Notes: generated from the letters alone by a model not told the origin. Counted from the first letter of the stretch, positions 1-10,700 are shown. The stretch: DNA of 64,000 nt from an uncultured Lachnospiraceae bacterium (GCA_910578475.1 CAJTRK010000010.1:44126-108125); one strand, 5' to 3'. Made by a program: numbers and translations.

Positions 1-393
1 AGGACATACGAGATTCCTGTCGGAATCAATCTCTTTATACTGACAATAGGGCTGATTAGAGTTGTAACAGACCTTTCCGGCTGGTTGTCATATCTAATCG
101 GTTTCTTTTCTGTCAGTGTTTTTCTGATGATTCTCTATTATGCGACGAAAGGCAGAGGTATCGGCGGCGGTGACGTCAAGCTGATGGCGGTTTGTGGTCT
201 TGTGCTTGGCTGGAAACTGATTGTGCTGGCTTTTTTTATCGGCTGTGTTCTCGGCGCGGTTATCCATGTCGTCCGCATGCGGGTAAGTGGTGAGAGCCAT
301 GTACTCGCGATGGGGCCTTACCTTTCAATGGGCGTTTTCCTGTCAATGCTGTGGGGAAATACAATAATAGAGTGGTATCTGCAATTTCTATAA
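1..393 (+). CDS. Prepilin peptidase (A24 family), C-terminal part, 5' truncated by window
   Basis: The reading frame is open from base 1 and ends at TAA 391-393, so the visible 130 codons are the C-terminal part of a longer gene. The frame begins RTYEIPVGIN, which resembles the segment just after the first catalytic aspartate of type IV prepilin peptidases (D..R...IP); that aspartate would lie just outside the window. The second catalytic motif is visible as GGGDVKLM (GxGD type), followed by several hydrophobic membrane segments. Such membrane aspartyl peptidases cleave the short leader of prepilins at G/F and usually N-methylate the new N-terminus. The prepilins it would process lie 3-8 kb downstream. 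The TTG at 85 is internal and is not a real start. Family call is firm; the full gene is not visible. Confidence 0.88.
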   Translation, partial: RTYEIPVGINLFILTIGLIRVVTDLSGWLSYLIGFFSVSVFLMILYYATKGRGIGGGDVKLMAVCGLVLGWKLIVLAFFIGCVLGAVIHVVRMRVSGESHVLAMGPYLSMGVFLSMLWGNTIIEWYLQFL

Positions 394-405
394 ACAGAGC
401 GGTGC

Positions 406-462
406 CAAAATACAAGGTGACAAAACGTCTGTTTACAGACGGTTTTGTCAATTTGTATTTTG
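406..462. repeat. Long imperfect hairpin between prepilin peptidase and pilM
   Basis: Arms 406-431 and 436-462 are nearly complementary around a four-base loop TTTA. CAAAATACAA pairs with TTGTATTTTG, TGACAAAA with TTTTGTCA, and CGTCTG with CAGACG, interrupted only by a two-base mismatch and one bulged G. That gives about 24 paired bases. No U-tract follows, so it is not a classic intrinsic terminator. It may be an mRNA stability or processing element, or a remnant of a miniature inverted-repeat element. A smaller GGGC-GAA-GCCC hairpin follows at 484-494. Confidence 0.75.
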
Positions 463-571
463 ATGACAGACAAAATTTTGATAGGGCGAAGCCCGTAATA
501 AATGTGTACCGCAAAACCGCAAATAAGAAAATATGATAAGGCGAATAATCTTTTAAGGAGGAACCCAATTC

Positions 572-2272
572 ATGGCTGGCAGAGTGCTGAGTATTGAAAT
601 TGGCTATTCACTGACAAGGGTCTGTGAACTGGATTATAAAGCAAAGACCCCGAAAGTATATAAAAGTTTTACCGTTTCAACGTTGGAAGGCGTTGTAAAT
701 GACGGCGTGCTTCAGCTCGATACCCATTATCTGGAAGGGATTCGGGGCGGAATGCGCGAACATGGCATCAAAGCAAAGCAGGTTATTTTTTCCATCAGCT
801 CCGGTAAAATTGCCAACCGCGAAGTGACGATTCCTTTTGTGAAAGAAAACCGCATCGGAGATGTGGTAAGAGCGAAGGCTTCCGAGTATTTTCCGATGGA
901 ACTCAGCCAGTATGAACTGGCCTATACGGTTCTTGAAACGATAGGAGAAGACAAGAACAATAAGCAGTATAAACTCATGGTGCTCGCTGTTCCGGCGGCG
1001 CTTTTAAAAGGCTATTATGATTTGGCGGCAGCGCTTCGTCTGGATGTGGCGGCTATTGATTATGCCGGCAACAGCCTTTTTCAGATTGTAAAAAAAGAGT
1101 GTACGACGGGTACGCATCTGATTGCCAAAATAGACGAACGTTCTACTTTGATTATGGTTATTCAGGACCAGAAAATCGCATTTACAAGAAATGTCGCATA
1201 CGGCGTGGACGAAGCGTTGCAGGTAGTCAGTGACAGCGCGGCCTGGGGAACCGTTCGAAATATCCGGCAGGCGATTCAAATCGTAGAGCAGAACCAGTGC
1301 ATTGCACTGGAGGCGGATAATGGGGAACAGCCTCCGGAGACGCTTTCCAGAGAAGATGCTGCGAGACGCCATGTGACGGAGGCATTGACTCCTATGGTCG
1401 GCGGTATTGTCAGGGTTATCGATTATTACATATCCCGGAATCCGGCGGTTATTGATACGGTGCATATTACGGGCGTCGGTGCGAATTTCCTCGGCATGAA
1501 TGACCTTTTGCAAAAAGAGATTAACTATCCGGTATCTGTCATTAAAAAGGTAGAAGGGCTGAATCTGGAGAAATACTTCAAAGACGGCTTTTTCGGCGAA
1601 TATCTTTCCTGTATCGGTGCGGTCATGGCGCCGGTGAACCTGAAACTGCATGAAGACAAAAGCAAATCCAAAGGAAAAGCAGCCGGAAAAGGAGGTGCGT
1701 CCTCCGGAGACAGCGTCAGCCAGACGGGGACAATTCTGGCGTGGACGATATTCGCGGTCGGTTTTCTGGCTGCGGCGGGGATGACGGCTTTTTCCATCCT
1801 GACCTATCTGGAAGCGGAAAAAGAAAATGCCGAATTGAAACGACAGGTGGAAGAACTGAAACCGATTATAGATGTATACAATACTTACGTCGATGTCAAA
1901 GCGGAATATAATAAGGTAAAAGCGATGTATGAAGTGACGGAGAGCCGCAACGACGAACTGTATGAGTTCATGTTGGAACTGGAACAGAAACTGCCGTCGG
2001 ATGTGAATGTGGTTGCTTTTACTTCCGACAGAAGCCAGGTCACGATTACGATGAATGTCAGCACCAAAGGAGAAGCCGCGGCGACAATCGAACAGCTGCG
2101 GACTTTTGAGAGTCTGCTTCCGGAAAGCATCACGGTAACGGCGGTAACGGAAGAAGTCAATGAGGAAAGCAACAGCAGCACCGTCAACTTTACGGCGGCT
2201 GCGCTTTATGCGCCTGTTCAGCATGGCGATGAAGAAGCGGAAGAAGAGACGGAAACGGAGGCTGCGGAATGA
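572..2272 (+). CDS. pilM: Type IV pilus assembly PilM-PilN fusion protein
   Basis: This 566-residue protein has two parts. Residues 1 to about 360 form an actin-like ATPase domain of the PilM type, opening with SIEIGYSLTRVCEL, the phosphate-1-like loop. A membrane segment follows at about 387-411, then a coiled coil (about 412-460) and a PilN-like periplasm-facing alpha/beta domain to about 545. In most bacteria PilM and PilN are separate and PilM binds the cytoplasmic tail of PilN; here they are covalently joined. The protein would form the inner-membrane alignment platform of the pilus with PilO, whose gene overlaps the stop codon by four bases. AAGGAGGA lies upstream of ATG 572. The fold assignment rests on motif, length and context. 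Confidence 0.85.
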   Translation: MAGRVLSIEIGYSLTRVCELDYKAKTPKVYKSFTVSTLEGVVNDGVLQLDTHYLEGIRGGMREHGIKAKQVIFSISSGKIANREVTIPFVKENRIGDVVRAKASEYFPMELSQYELAYTVLETIGEDKNNKQYKLMVLAVPAALLKGYYDLAAALRLDVAAIDYAGNSLFQIVKKECTTGTHLIAKIDERSTLIMVIQDQKIAFTRNVAYGVDEALQVVSDSAAWGTVRNIRQAIQIVEQNQCIALEADNGEQPPETLSREDAARRHVTEALTPMVGGIVRVIDYYISRNPAVIDTVHITGVGANFLGMNDLLQKEINYPVSVIKKVEGLNLEKYFKDGFFGEYLSCIGAVMAPVNLKLHEDKSKSKGKAAGKGGASSGDSVSQTGTILAWTIFAVGFLAAAGMTAFSILTYLEAEKENAELKRQVEELKPIIDVYNTYVDVKAEYNKVKAMYEVTESRNDELYEFMLELEQKLPSDVNVVAFTSDRSQVTITMNVSTKGEAAATIEQLRTFESLLPESITVTAVTEEVNEESNSSTVNFTAAALYAPVQHGDEEAEEETETEAAE

Positions 2273-3096
2273 AAGTATCAAAAAGAGATATCTTAATATT
2301 GGTCGGATTCATCGGCATACTGTTTTTTTTCGTTGCGTTTTACTGGGTCTTTTTGCCGGCACAGGAAAAAGTGGAAGAAATGCAGGCGGAAAGTATTCAG
2401 TTAAAGCAGCAGATAACTGACCTGACAATAAAGACCAATAACAAAGAGACTTATCTGACGGAAATGGATAAGATGATAAAAGAAATCCAGGACATTTATC
2501 AGGTGTTTCCGGTGAATGTCAAAGCGGAGGATGTTATTCTGATGGCAATTAACCAGGAACTTGTTTCTCCGATGGTTGTCGATAGTGTCAATATCGAGCA
2601 GCTTGTGCCGGTGAGCTTTGAAGAATTGGTTCCGCCCGAAGAAGAGCATGATTATACATATGATTTGGGTGAAAACGATGTGCTCGGCGTGGATGACGAA
2701 CCGTTGGATTCTGACGGGGATGCGGTGGCAGCGGAAGATTCGGCGGATGCAGAAATAGACTGGCTGTACAACAGAAAAGCGACTTTTAATTACGGTGTTT
2801 CCTATGAGGGACTGAAAAGGAGCATCCGGCATATCGTAGACCAGCCGAACCGGATGACAATCGAAACGCTTACGGTTACATTTGATGAAACCACGGGATT
2901 GCTGATTGGTTCGACGACACTGAATATGTACCTTGCACCCTATCAGGCCGGTAAAGAATATGTACAGCCGGATTTTTCATCCGTATTGTTAGGAACCGAT
3001 AATATTTTCGGCACGATTTCGATTCACGGCGAAGCGGGACTGCCGGATGTAGGAGATATGGAGACGGAAGGCGGCGCTGAGAACACCGGCGACTGA
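2269..3096 (+). CDS. pilO: PilO-like type IV pilus assembly protein
   Basis: The 275-residue protein has one N-terminal membrane segment (about residues 8-29), a coiled coil (about 30-70) and an extracytoplasmic alpha/beta domain with an acidic insert around residues 120-165. This is the architecture of PilO, the partner of PilN in the inner-membrane alignment complex. Its start overlaps the pilM-pilN stop as ATGA, so the two are translationally coupled. The C-terminal tail is acidic and rich in Gly and Glu. Sequence conservation of PilO is low, so the call leans on topology, length and gene order. Confidence 0.75.
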   Translation: MKVSKRDILILVGFIGILFFFVAFYWVFLPAQEKVEEMQAESIQLKQQITDLTIKTNNKETYLTEMDKMIKEIQDIYQVFPVNVKAEDVILMAINQELVSPMVVDSVNIEQLVPVSFEELVPPEEEHDYTYDLGENDVLGVDDEPLDSDGDAVAAEDSADAEIDWLYNRKATFNYGVSYEGLKRSIRHIVDQPNRMTIETLTVTFDETTGLLIGSTTLNMYLAPYQAGKEYVQPDFSSVLLGTDNIFGTISIHGEAGLPDVGDMETEGGAENTGD

Positions 3097-3149
3097 CCGG
3101 ATGAAACAGGCGCTTGACCGGAAAGACAGCAGACAGGCGGAAAACTGGC

Positions 3150-4556
3150 ATGAAAAAGAAACAGAATGATTCTTTGCAACAACTGAATAGCAATGCCGGA
3201 TTTTCACTGGTGGAACTGTTGATTGCGGTCATTATTCTCGCAATTATCGTCGTACCGATGCTGCATGGCTTTATAACTTCCGCGCGGATGAACGGAAAGG
3301 CCAGAGTGGCGCAGCGGGCGACGACGGTCGCACAGGATATTATGGAAGGGCTGAAAGCTTATGATATCGTGGAGCTGAAAGAGCAGTTCGGCGACCCGAT
3401 GAATGGGTTTTATGTCATAGAATCCAAACTCATCAAAGGAAGTATTGAAGAAGATAAGGACAGGGAGCAGAATGACCCCGCGTATCGCGGTGACCCGGAG
3501 TCGCCGGGCATCTATTACTTTACATTGGAAGGCGTGCAGATTCAGGGAAGCGAGTTTGACGCGCTGATTCGGATAGATGCGAGGAACTATGAGCCGGGAA
3601 ATCTGAAAGCCGACGGCAATCTGCTTGGCCACGATAATGCTTTTAACGATATCAATATGGCGTCGCCGGGCAGCGTGATGAAAGGAAAGGACGGAAGCTA
3701 TACTCAATCCGTCACACTGAATCAGGCGGCGGCGGAAGATGCACAGGCGCATTTTGGACTGGAAGCGGACACGGATTCTCTTTTTACCTTTAAGACTTTT
3801 AAGGACCGGGGCGGTTCGGTGAAGCGCACGATTACGCTGAATCTGACGGTGGGCGGGACGGACGCGGAAGGAAATGTGTATTGCAATGCGGATATCACTT
3901 TTGCTTATGAATGCACTTATGGCGGAGAGACTTATACCAATTACGGAAATCTGACGCAAGGCCAGTGGGTGCAGGGGATAGGCTGTGGAAGCGATATCAG
4001 CAGCGGAAATTTCTATCTGTTTTATTATCCTCTGTATGAGGCGGAGAAAGATGAAATCGTGATTCATAATGAATCGCATCAGCCTTTCAGAATCTATGTC
4101 GTTAAACAGCTTGACAGCGTGACGGAAGCGAAATTGTCGGATTCTCAGCTCAATCAGGCAGAACTCGGTTATAAGGCGGTCGTAAATATTGAAGACAATA
4201 CGGCGGAAAATGTGAAAATCAGAACCAATCTGGGCATGAATCTCGTGAATGCCTCTTTTCTCCCGCCTTCGACGCTGACGGAAGGACAGCTGCCTACCTA
4301 CGAGGTGGAAAAAGCGGATATTCCGACACAGGCGAGATATGACCTGAATGGCGCCCCCAATGGAGATATTAACGTATTCGGTCTTTCCGGCATTCGGCTG
4401 ACGAATATTCCGGGGCATACGGGAACAGGCAATGATGATGACATAACAGAAGTTATTTATGATATACAAATCGGTGTATACAAAGAAGGCGCCAAAGACG
4501 ATGATTTCCCTGAGTCGCAGCGTATGGCGTATATTACGGGAAGCAAGAATAATTAA
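3150..4556 (+). CDS. Prepilin-like protein with long C-terminal domain
   Basis: Starting at ATG 3150 (preceded by AGGCGG), the 468-residue protein has a basic 17-residue leader ending in NAG, then FSLVELLIAV. This is a classic type III prepilin site with cleavage between G17 and F18 and the conserved Glu at mature position 5. The hydrophobic helix runs to about residue 42. The rest is a large extracellular domain of unknown fold, far longer than a major pilin (about 150 residues), so it is probably a minor pilin or tip-associated subunit. An upstream TTG at 3114 is in frame but would extend the leader without a better ribosome site. Confidence 0.8.
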   Translation: MKKKQNDSLQQLNSNAGFSLVELLIAVIILAIIVVPMLHGFITSARMNGKARVAQRATTVAQDIMEGLKAYDIVELKEQFGDPMNGFYVIESKLIKGSIEEDKDREQNDPAYRGDPESPGIYYFTLEGVQIQGSEFDALIRIDARNYEPGNLKADGNLLGHDNAFNDINMASPGSVMKGKDGSYTQSVTLNQAAAEDAQAHFGLEADTDSLFTFKTFKDRGGSVKRTITLNLTVGGTDAEGNVYCNADITFAYECTYGGETYTNYGNLTQGQWVQGIGCGSDISSGNFYLFYYPLYEAEKDEIVIHNESHQPFRIYVVKQLDSVTEAKLSDSQLNQAELGYKAVVNIEDNTAENVKIRTNLGMNLVNASFLPPSTLTEGQLPTYEVEKADIPTQARYDLNGAPNGDINVFGLSGIRLTNIPGHTGTGNDDDITEVIYDIQIGVYKEGAKDDDFPESQRMAYITGSKNN

Positions 4557-4635
4557 GCCGCGGGCGGTGAGCGCGGCGCAGCAGTTGTGAAACAGGAAGG
4601 TTCGGACAAAAAGACATTGGAATGAAGGTTTGAGA

Positions 4636-7140
4636 ATGAACAATCGGAAGACGGAAAAAAACTGCATAAAGAAACTGCATGGATGTCTGCGGCAGGACAA
4701 TCGCGGTTCCGCAATCGTCATCGTAATTATTGCGATGGCGCTGATTGGCATTCTGGTAAGCTCGATTCTCTGGTCGGCCTATATGAATTACATGATAAAA
4801 CTTGCCGATGTGAGAAACAAGAACAGCTTTTATTCCGCGGAGACCGTCATGGAACAGATTATGGCGGGCATGCAGCATGAGGCTTCCGCGGCGATTACGA
4901 TAAGCTATCAGGACGTGATGAAGAACTGGGAGTTTGACGAGAACGAAACAAACCGCTTTAATCGTTTCGGAACGACGTATCTCGATACACTCGTCAAAAA
5001 TCTGACAGACCCGTTAAAAGGAACGGGATTTTACAGTCTGAAAGTGTTGCAGGATTTTGTGGATGATGACCTGTTTGCGGGGGTAGATTTCACGGAGTGG
5101 GAAAAAAGCAGCTGCCGGATGGAGCTTGTGAATAATTCCAGTCTTGTGCTTTATGATGTCCGGGTATCTTATACGGACGAGAATGATTATGTTTCCATTA
5201 TCAATACGGATATCTGTATCGATGTGCCGAAACTTGTTTTTTACCAGAACGGCTCGATTGACAGTCTGTATGAATATGCGCTTATCGGGAATACCGGCAT
5301 CCATACGGAAGACGGAAGCGGTGCGGCGCTTATCGATGGCAGTATTTATGCCGGACAGGATGAAACGCTTGGCGGCGGGGGCATTACGGTGAATCAGGCG
5401 AGTTCTTTGACGGTCAAAGAAGGGAAACTTGTAGTTTCGAAAGGTGATATTGCCGTAAAAGGACCGAGCGCCGGTTTTATTGTCAGGGACGTGCCGGATT
5501 ATGGCGCGCGGGTCTATGCGGCGGGGCTTAATCTGAACAGCGGCACGCTGAGTCTGGACAGCAGGACTTATGTGGCGAACGATTTAATTCTTACCGGAAA
5601 CGGAAGCCGGGCGACGCTGACGAAAGAATATTACGGATATGGTTCTTCCGTAGAAACGGGCATGGGAGACGGCGCGGTAACGCCGTCGCTCAGCAGCGCG
5701 ATTCTCATCAATGGCAGAAACGCTACTGTGGACATGAGCGGCGTAAATAAACTTTTGCTCGCAGGCCGCGCTTATATCGGACAGTCGTTGAGCACCGGGC
5801 CTGCGGCATCGGGAACACCGGGAGGGCCGGCGGGCGCTTCCAAATCCGTGCTGATGGGAGAATCCATTGCGGTTAAGGGAAATCAGATTGCTTATCTTGT
5901 TCCGGCCGAATGTATCGGCACGCTGGACGGCAAAACGCTGGTCGGACAGAATCCGTTAAACGGCGCGATGGCCGCCACAGTGGAAGATTATAAAAATCTG
6001 TACGGCGCGGCATTTAAAGAAGTGGACTTCGATAAGCCTGTCTATAAACTGGATAATAAGACGCTGAGCGAGTTTGGCGTTACCGATATGAACCATATCC
6101 GTAAAATTTATACCCAGTATAACAGTGCGGACAGCGAAAACAAGACGCTGGTCTACTATTATCTTGTGATGGATAAAGATAAAGCTGCGGAATATTTCAT
6201 ACAATATTATAATTTCAACGCGAGTAAGGAAGCTATTGACAGTTATTTCAAAAAATATGCCACAGGCGGCATTATCCTTGGAGATTACACGGCGGAAAAT
6301 GCACAGTATACGATTCTGGGAAACAGCCTTGTATCGGATGCACTTTCTGACAGCGGTGTCACCCTGCTGAAAGGCTTTCAGCCCACTGTGCCGGATGAAG
6401 GCGGCGGGGAGGGCGGAACCGGCGAAGAAGATGAACAGCCGACGCCTGACGAGGGATATCAGGAAGTGTCGGATAATACTTCTGAATTAAAAAATTTCAA
6501 AGATGAAGCGGAAGTACTGGAGCTATCGGAAACGTATGCAAAAACTTTCAAGGCGCTGACGACGAATCTGACGGAAGATATTTCCACCGTCAGTCCGAAT
6601 CAGAATGTATTTAACAGCATTATCCGGGAAGATATGCTGCGGGATTATCTGGACGATAATGGCGGTACGGTTGTTTTTAAATCGGAAGACGGCATGATAG
6701 CGGTGCTGACGAACTGTACAGGGGACGATGACGGAAATGATGAAACTGTTACGCTGTCCAAATTAGCGGGGAAGCTTGGAACGGACGGAAAGCTGAAAAA
6801 TATCCGGCTGATTGTTGTAATCGACCGGGATGACAATGCGGAGGACGGTATTACGGGCGGTAATATCATCATAGACGGGGATTTTACCGGGCTCATTGTA
6901 GCGCAGGGAGAAATTACGATTGCGGGCGCGCAGTCTGTTAAAAGGGATAAGATGGGCACATACAAAGCGTTAAACGCGCCGTTTTCCGATACGGATGCAC
7001 AAATGCCGATGGACTTTTTTGTAAACGGCAGCGGCATTCTGGCGGAAGAAGTGACGGATGGTTCTAAAGTGGACGAATCAGGTATTCTGAATGTCGATTT
7101 GTCTGAAATCGTCAGATATATGAACTGGATAAAGAAATAA
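4636..7140 (+). CDS. PilX-like membrane-anchored pilus operon protein
   Basis: This protein of 834 residues starts at ATG 4636 with GAAGG seven bases upstream. After a basic N-terminus it has DNRGSAIVIVIIAMALIG and a single hydrophobic helix ending near residue 50, followed by SFYSAETVMEQ. This resembles the PilX N-terminal region of minor-pilin operons, which lacks the strict Glu5 of true pilins. Residues of roughly 200-420 are rich in short Gly/Val/Ala/Asn repeats such as GGGITVNQ and LNLNSGTLSLDS, suggesting a beta-helix or beta-solenoid surface domain. It lies between prepilin genes and is probably a surface component of the same machine; its exact role is unknown. Confidence 0.65.
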   Translation: MNNRKTEKNCIKKLHGCLRQDNRGSAIVIVIIAMALIGILVSSILWSAYMNYMIKLADVRNKNSFYSAETVMEQIMAGMQHEASAAITISYQDVMKNWEFDENETNRFNRFGTTYLDTLVKNLTDPLKGTGFYSLKVLQDFVDDDLFAGVDFTEWEKSSCRMELVNNSSLVLYDVRVSYTDENDYVSIINTDICIDVPKLVFYQNGSIDSLYEYALIGNTGIHTEDGSGAALIDGSIYAGQDETLGGGGITVNQASSLTVKEGKLVVSKGDIAVKGPSAGFIVRDVPDYGARVYAAGLNLNSGTLSLDSRTYVANDLILTGNGSRATLTKEYYGYGSSVETGMGDGAVTPSLSSAILINGRNATVDMSGVNKLLLAGRAYIGQSLSTGPAASGTPGGPAGASKSVLMGESIAVKGNQIAYLVPAECIGTLDGKTLVGQNPLNGAMAATVEDYKNLYGAAFKEVDFDKPVYKLDNKTLSEFGVTDMNHIRKIYTQYNSADSENKTLVYYYLVMDKDKAAEYFIQYYNFNASKEAIDSYFKKYATGGIILGDYTAENAQYTILGNSLVSDALSDSGVTLLKGFQPTVPDEGGGEGGTGEEDEQPTPDEGYQEVSDNTSELKNFKDEAEVLELSETYAKTFKALTTNLTEDISTVSPNQNVFNSIIREDMLRDYLDDNGGTVVFKSEDGMIAVLTNCTGDDDGNDETVTLSKLAGKLGTDGKLKNIRLIVVIDRDDNAEDGITGGNIIIDGDFTGLIVAQGEITIAGAQSVKRDKMGTYKALNAPFSDTDAQMPMDFFVNGSGILAEEVTDGSKVDESGILNVDLSEIVRYMNWIKK

Positions 7141-7209
7141 AAAACAGCATGACGTTTAAATAGAAATTGATAAAAGAAGGTTGCGGAAAGGACGAGGGAA
7201 GGGGACAGC

Positions 7210-7749
7210 ATGGGGAAAAATAACAAGGGTTATTCTTTGGTGGAATTGATAATTGTTATCGTCATCATGGCGCTTTTGTCAGGAACCGTCCTTTTTTCCA
7301 TTTCCATGATATTCGGCGCCAGTGCCAAAGCCTGCGCCAATGATATCAAGGAAGCGCTGGCCGAGAATAAAGTGACCGCTATGGGGAAAAGCGAGGCAAA
7401 AGTGGAAATATACCGGGATGCCTCGGATAACAACATATACATTATACAATGGGTAAAAGAGGGCGGTGTCTGGAAGCCGAAAAAGGTTGACGATGCCGGC
7501 AATGCGGTTCCGGAAAAAGTGGGTAATTCCAGAGTCTATGTCGCCTATGAGGAAAAGGACAGTTCAACGGAAGTGGAATTAACGGCAGGAAGTTCTCTGC
7601 AGCTTTGCTATGACAGAGGCAATGGGGGGTTCAGCAAGAAAAGTGAAAACTGTATTCTATGTGAAAAGATTTATGTAAAAGGCGGCAGCCGCTCTTATGT
7701 GCTGACGCTGACGGAATTAACCGGAAAGGTTGAACTCGAATTAGAATAG
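7210..7749 (+). CDS. Prepilin-type (GspH/FimT-like) minor pilin
   Basis: The product is 179 residues and has a seven-residue leader, MGKNNKG, followed by YSLVELIIVIVIMALLSG. Prepilin peptidase would cut after G7, leaving Tyr1 and Glu5, and the hydrophobic helix spans about residues 8-33. The remaining domain of about 140 residues is a normal size for a minor pilin of the FimT/GspH type, in contrast to the much larger pilin-like proteins on either side. AAGGGGA lies just upstream of ATG 7210. It may act in priming or initiating assembly, as inferred from family and context. Confidence 0.8.
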   Translation: MGKNNKGYSLVELIIVIVIMALLSGTVLFSISMIFGASAKACANDIKEALAENKVTAMGKSEAKVEIYRDASDNNIYIIQWVKEGGVWKPKKVDDAGNAVPEKVGNSRVYVAYEEKDSSTEVELTAGSSLQLCYDRGNGGFSKKSENCILCEKIYVKGGSRSYVLTLTELTGKVELELE

Positions 7750-7795
7750 GCCCTGCCGGGCGGTGAATACAGAAGGGGAAAGTACGAGGATTGCG

Positions 7796-10700
7796 ATGGA
7801 AAAACGGGGGAAGGGTGAAAACGGTATGAGAGACCAGAGAGGTTTTACGTTGGTAGAATTGTTAATTGGAATCGTAATTTTGTCAATTGTAACCGCGGCG
7901 GTCTGTTCTTTTATCATTGTCGGTTCAAAGAGCTATGCGGCGGCGAATACGGAAATCATGCTGCAGCAGGAAGCGCAGCTTGCGCTGAATCAGATTTCCG
8001 ACGTGCTCATCGATACGACAAGAAGCGTGAATTATGCGGGCTATGCGGAAGACGGCACGCCGATTCTTGCCGTGAAAGATGCAGATTTTACCTTTGAACC
8101 GAGCGATAAGAGCCTGACGATGTTTAACGGCGCTGGCACAATAAAGCTGGATGCGGACGGCAAACCCGTTCAGGCCACAAATCCTGACGGAAGTTTAAAG
8201 GTGGATGGTGACGGCAATCCGGTCTATGAAACAGCTATCGAGAGCGGCAGCGGTAACGACAAAAATTATCAGTTTTACTGGAACAAAGACGATGCGAAAC
8301 TTTATTACTCTGAAATCGATGTGTCACAGACAGACTTTCCGCAGAACGCGGCGGAAGGTCAGGTTGTTCTGGCGGAATACGTCACGGAGTTCAGCGTGGA
8401 TTTGACACAGGTTGAAGAAAAAAGAGTCGTACAGATTTCCATGACGTTTGAACGGGATAACAAGACTTATCATACATCCAATAACATCACGATTCGGAAC
8501 AAAGTGCGGATTAACGATGTGGATTTGGGACAGCTGGACAAACGGGTCAAGCTGAGTGTTACGCCAAAAGAAAACTCCGTTATTCTGGAGCCGGGTGAGA
8601 CTTATCATTTTTCAACGCCTCTCGTATCCGGGCAGAACGTCATGGATAAGAGCGTAACATGGTCGCTTTCGGACGAGGCGCTTCCGCTTGACAGCGCGAC
8701 GCAGTTTGGCGATACGGCGAACGGAATTATCCAAATCGCGTCCGGTGAAACGGCGGAGAGTTTCAAAGTCATCATCACGACGAATGCCAAAGACTCCGAA
8801 GGAAAGCAGGCAACGGCGGAAGTTATTGTCTATGTGAAAAGAGCGGAGACGGTTGCGCTTTCTCTCGATGGCGGAAGCAAAGAGATTACCGCGGGCACAA
8901 CGTTTAAAATCAATGCTTCGGTGGAAGGCAGTAAACTCGGCTATTCCTGCGGCGGCTGTGCGGACCCGACAACAGAGGATAAATATGTTATCGCGGACGA
9001 ATATCCGGCATATGGCTGGCAGATTCTTTCCGGAGAGGAATATGTTGAACTGGTAAGCAGCGATAACAAGTCGGCGACCTTCAAAATCAGCGCAAATGCA
9101 AAGGACGGAGATGAGGTCGTTATTCAGGCAGCTTCTCTCTTATCTGCAAGAAAGAGCTATACAAAGAATGGCGGAAGCGGCATTGTCTACGGTACGATTA
9201 CGCTGACGGTGAAGGAAAACGAAAAGATACATATAGACTGGGAGGGTGACCTTGTATACGGCGGTTCCAACATATTAAATATGGTAACAATTAATTCGGA
9301 CGACCCGGTATTCTTTGTCTGCGTCAGAGTGAAGAAAAATCCGAACGCGCCGATTGAAGACGATATGGTCATGATATACACGACGGAGGGCAACAATGCC
9401 AGAATCAAACCGGACACATGGCTTCTGGATATGAACCAGGAGTATGTGATTTCCGTGCAGGTCATCAATGTCCTGTCGGACCCGAGTCTGCGCGATGAGA
9501 ATATGCAGAAAACGGAACGGTATTATGAACTCAGAAGGATGCTCAGCGCCTGGTCGGGCAGCAAAGACAGCGCCGCGTATGCTTATCTGCAAAATTATGT
9601 CAATACGACTTTCTGGCCGGAATATACTGCCAACCTGCATGGTACGACGGGCGGCTACCAGGGAGAAAAATACAGCGAGTATTCCAATCTTGTGCCGGGT
9701 GTGGTCGAGGTTCCGAGAATCGGGATTCAGTCTTATCTGGATGGCTATAATACCCATTTTGAAGGGATAGATGCAAAAACTGTTTATACGGTGCAGAAAA
9801 ACGCGCCATTCTTACCATGCCCTTTCGGCGAAATTACGAGTACATGGGGGTCGGCGGTCTTTCAGAATTTTGCCTATTATAATGTATACCGTGGAAACAG
9901 CGACGATGCTTCGCAATGGGAACGGCTTTATTACCTGCCGGAAGACGAATTCTGGCCTTTGCGGAAAGAGCCGGGACTCTATCAGGGAATTGGAAATCTG
10001 AATGGTATATTGCTGTTTGACCAAAGCCAGCTGACAAACCGCACGAATGTGGGCGCTAAGATGAATTTCAGCAATAACAGCCAAAACTGGAATAATTATA
10101 ATTATGATGCCAAAAAAGCGGTGGTGGGCACTTATCATTTTGTACCGGCTATGGCATATGTGAATCAGCCCGAAGGCGTGTACCTGAAAATCAGCGATAA
10201 CTATGAAATTCATGACGGCAAGCAGTACTGCTATGATTATACGAGTACCTTTAACTTTGAAGTAGAGGACGGCGGCAACCTGACCTTATGGACCAACACG
10301 AATGACGGATTCAAAAAAGGAGAGATTTTCTTCCCTGTGCCGTCTGACCCGGTTCAGTTTCCGGGAGAGTTTCGCAATCTTGGAGCGGAAGAGAAGTCCA
10401 TATATAATTATGATGGAACTTATCTGTTAGATAAAGACGGAAAGCTGCATGAACCGAAGTTTTCCGAAGTAAAGTGCCGGTATGATGCGGCGCAGAACCG
10501 GTATGAACTGAAGCTGTATTATGATTATACGGACAGCGGATGGGGAGTCAGTAAAAGATGCTGTGCGGGAACCTTTATCTGTGAACCGGATGGAAATGAA
10601 TGGAGACTGTTCAATAAAGGCGATTATGATGAACAGTTTGAAGCAGGAAAATTTGATTCAATTCAGATAGACGGAAGCAATGTTTCTTTTGTTTTAAACG

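Noticed and set aside
394..571. Possible c-di-GMP riboswitch before pilM
   Set aside because: The hairpin lacks the conserved GEMM-I core (GGACGCAAAGCC-type) and the class II pattern; only simple stems are seen.
1004..2281. Long antisense open frame (425 codons) across pilM
   Set aside because: It lies wholly opposite a clear PilM-PilN gene, is Arg/Phe/Ile-rich with no ribosome site or motif, and has no promoter; it is a codon-bias shadow.
3204..4751. Long antisense open frame (515 codons) across the first prepilin gene
   Set aside because: It shadows a gene with a clear prepilin leader and spans the gap to the next gene; its composition is that of a reverse-complement artefact.
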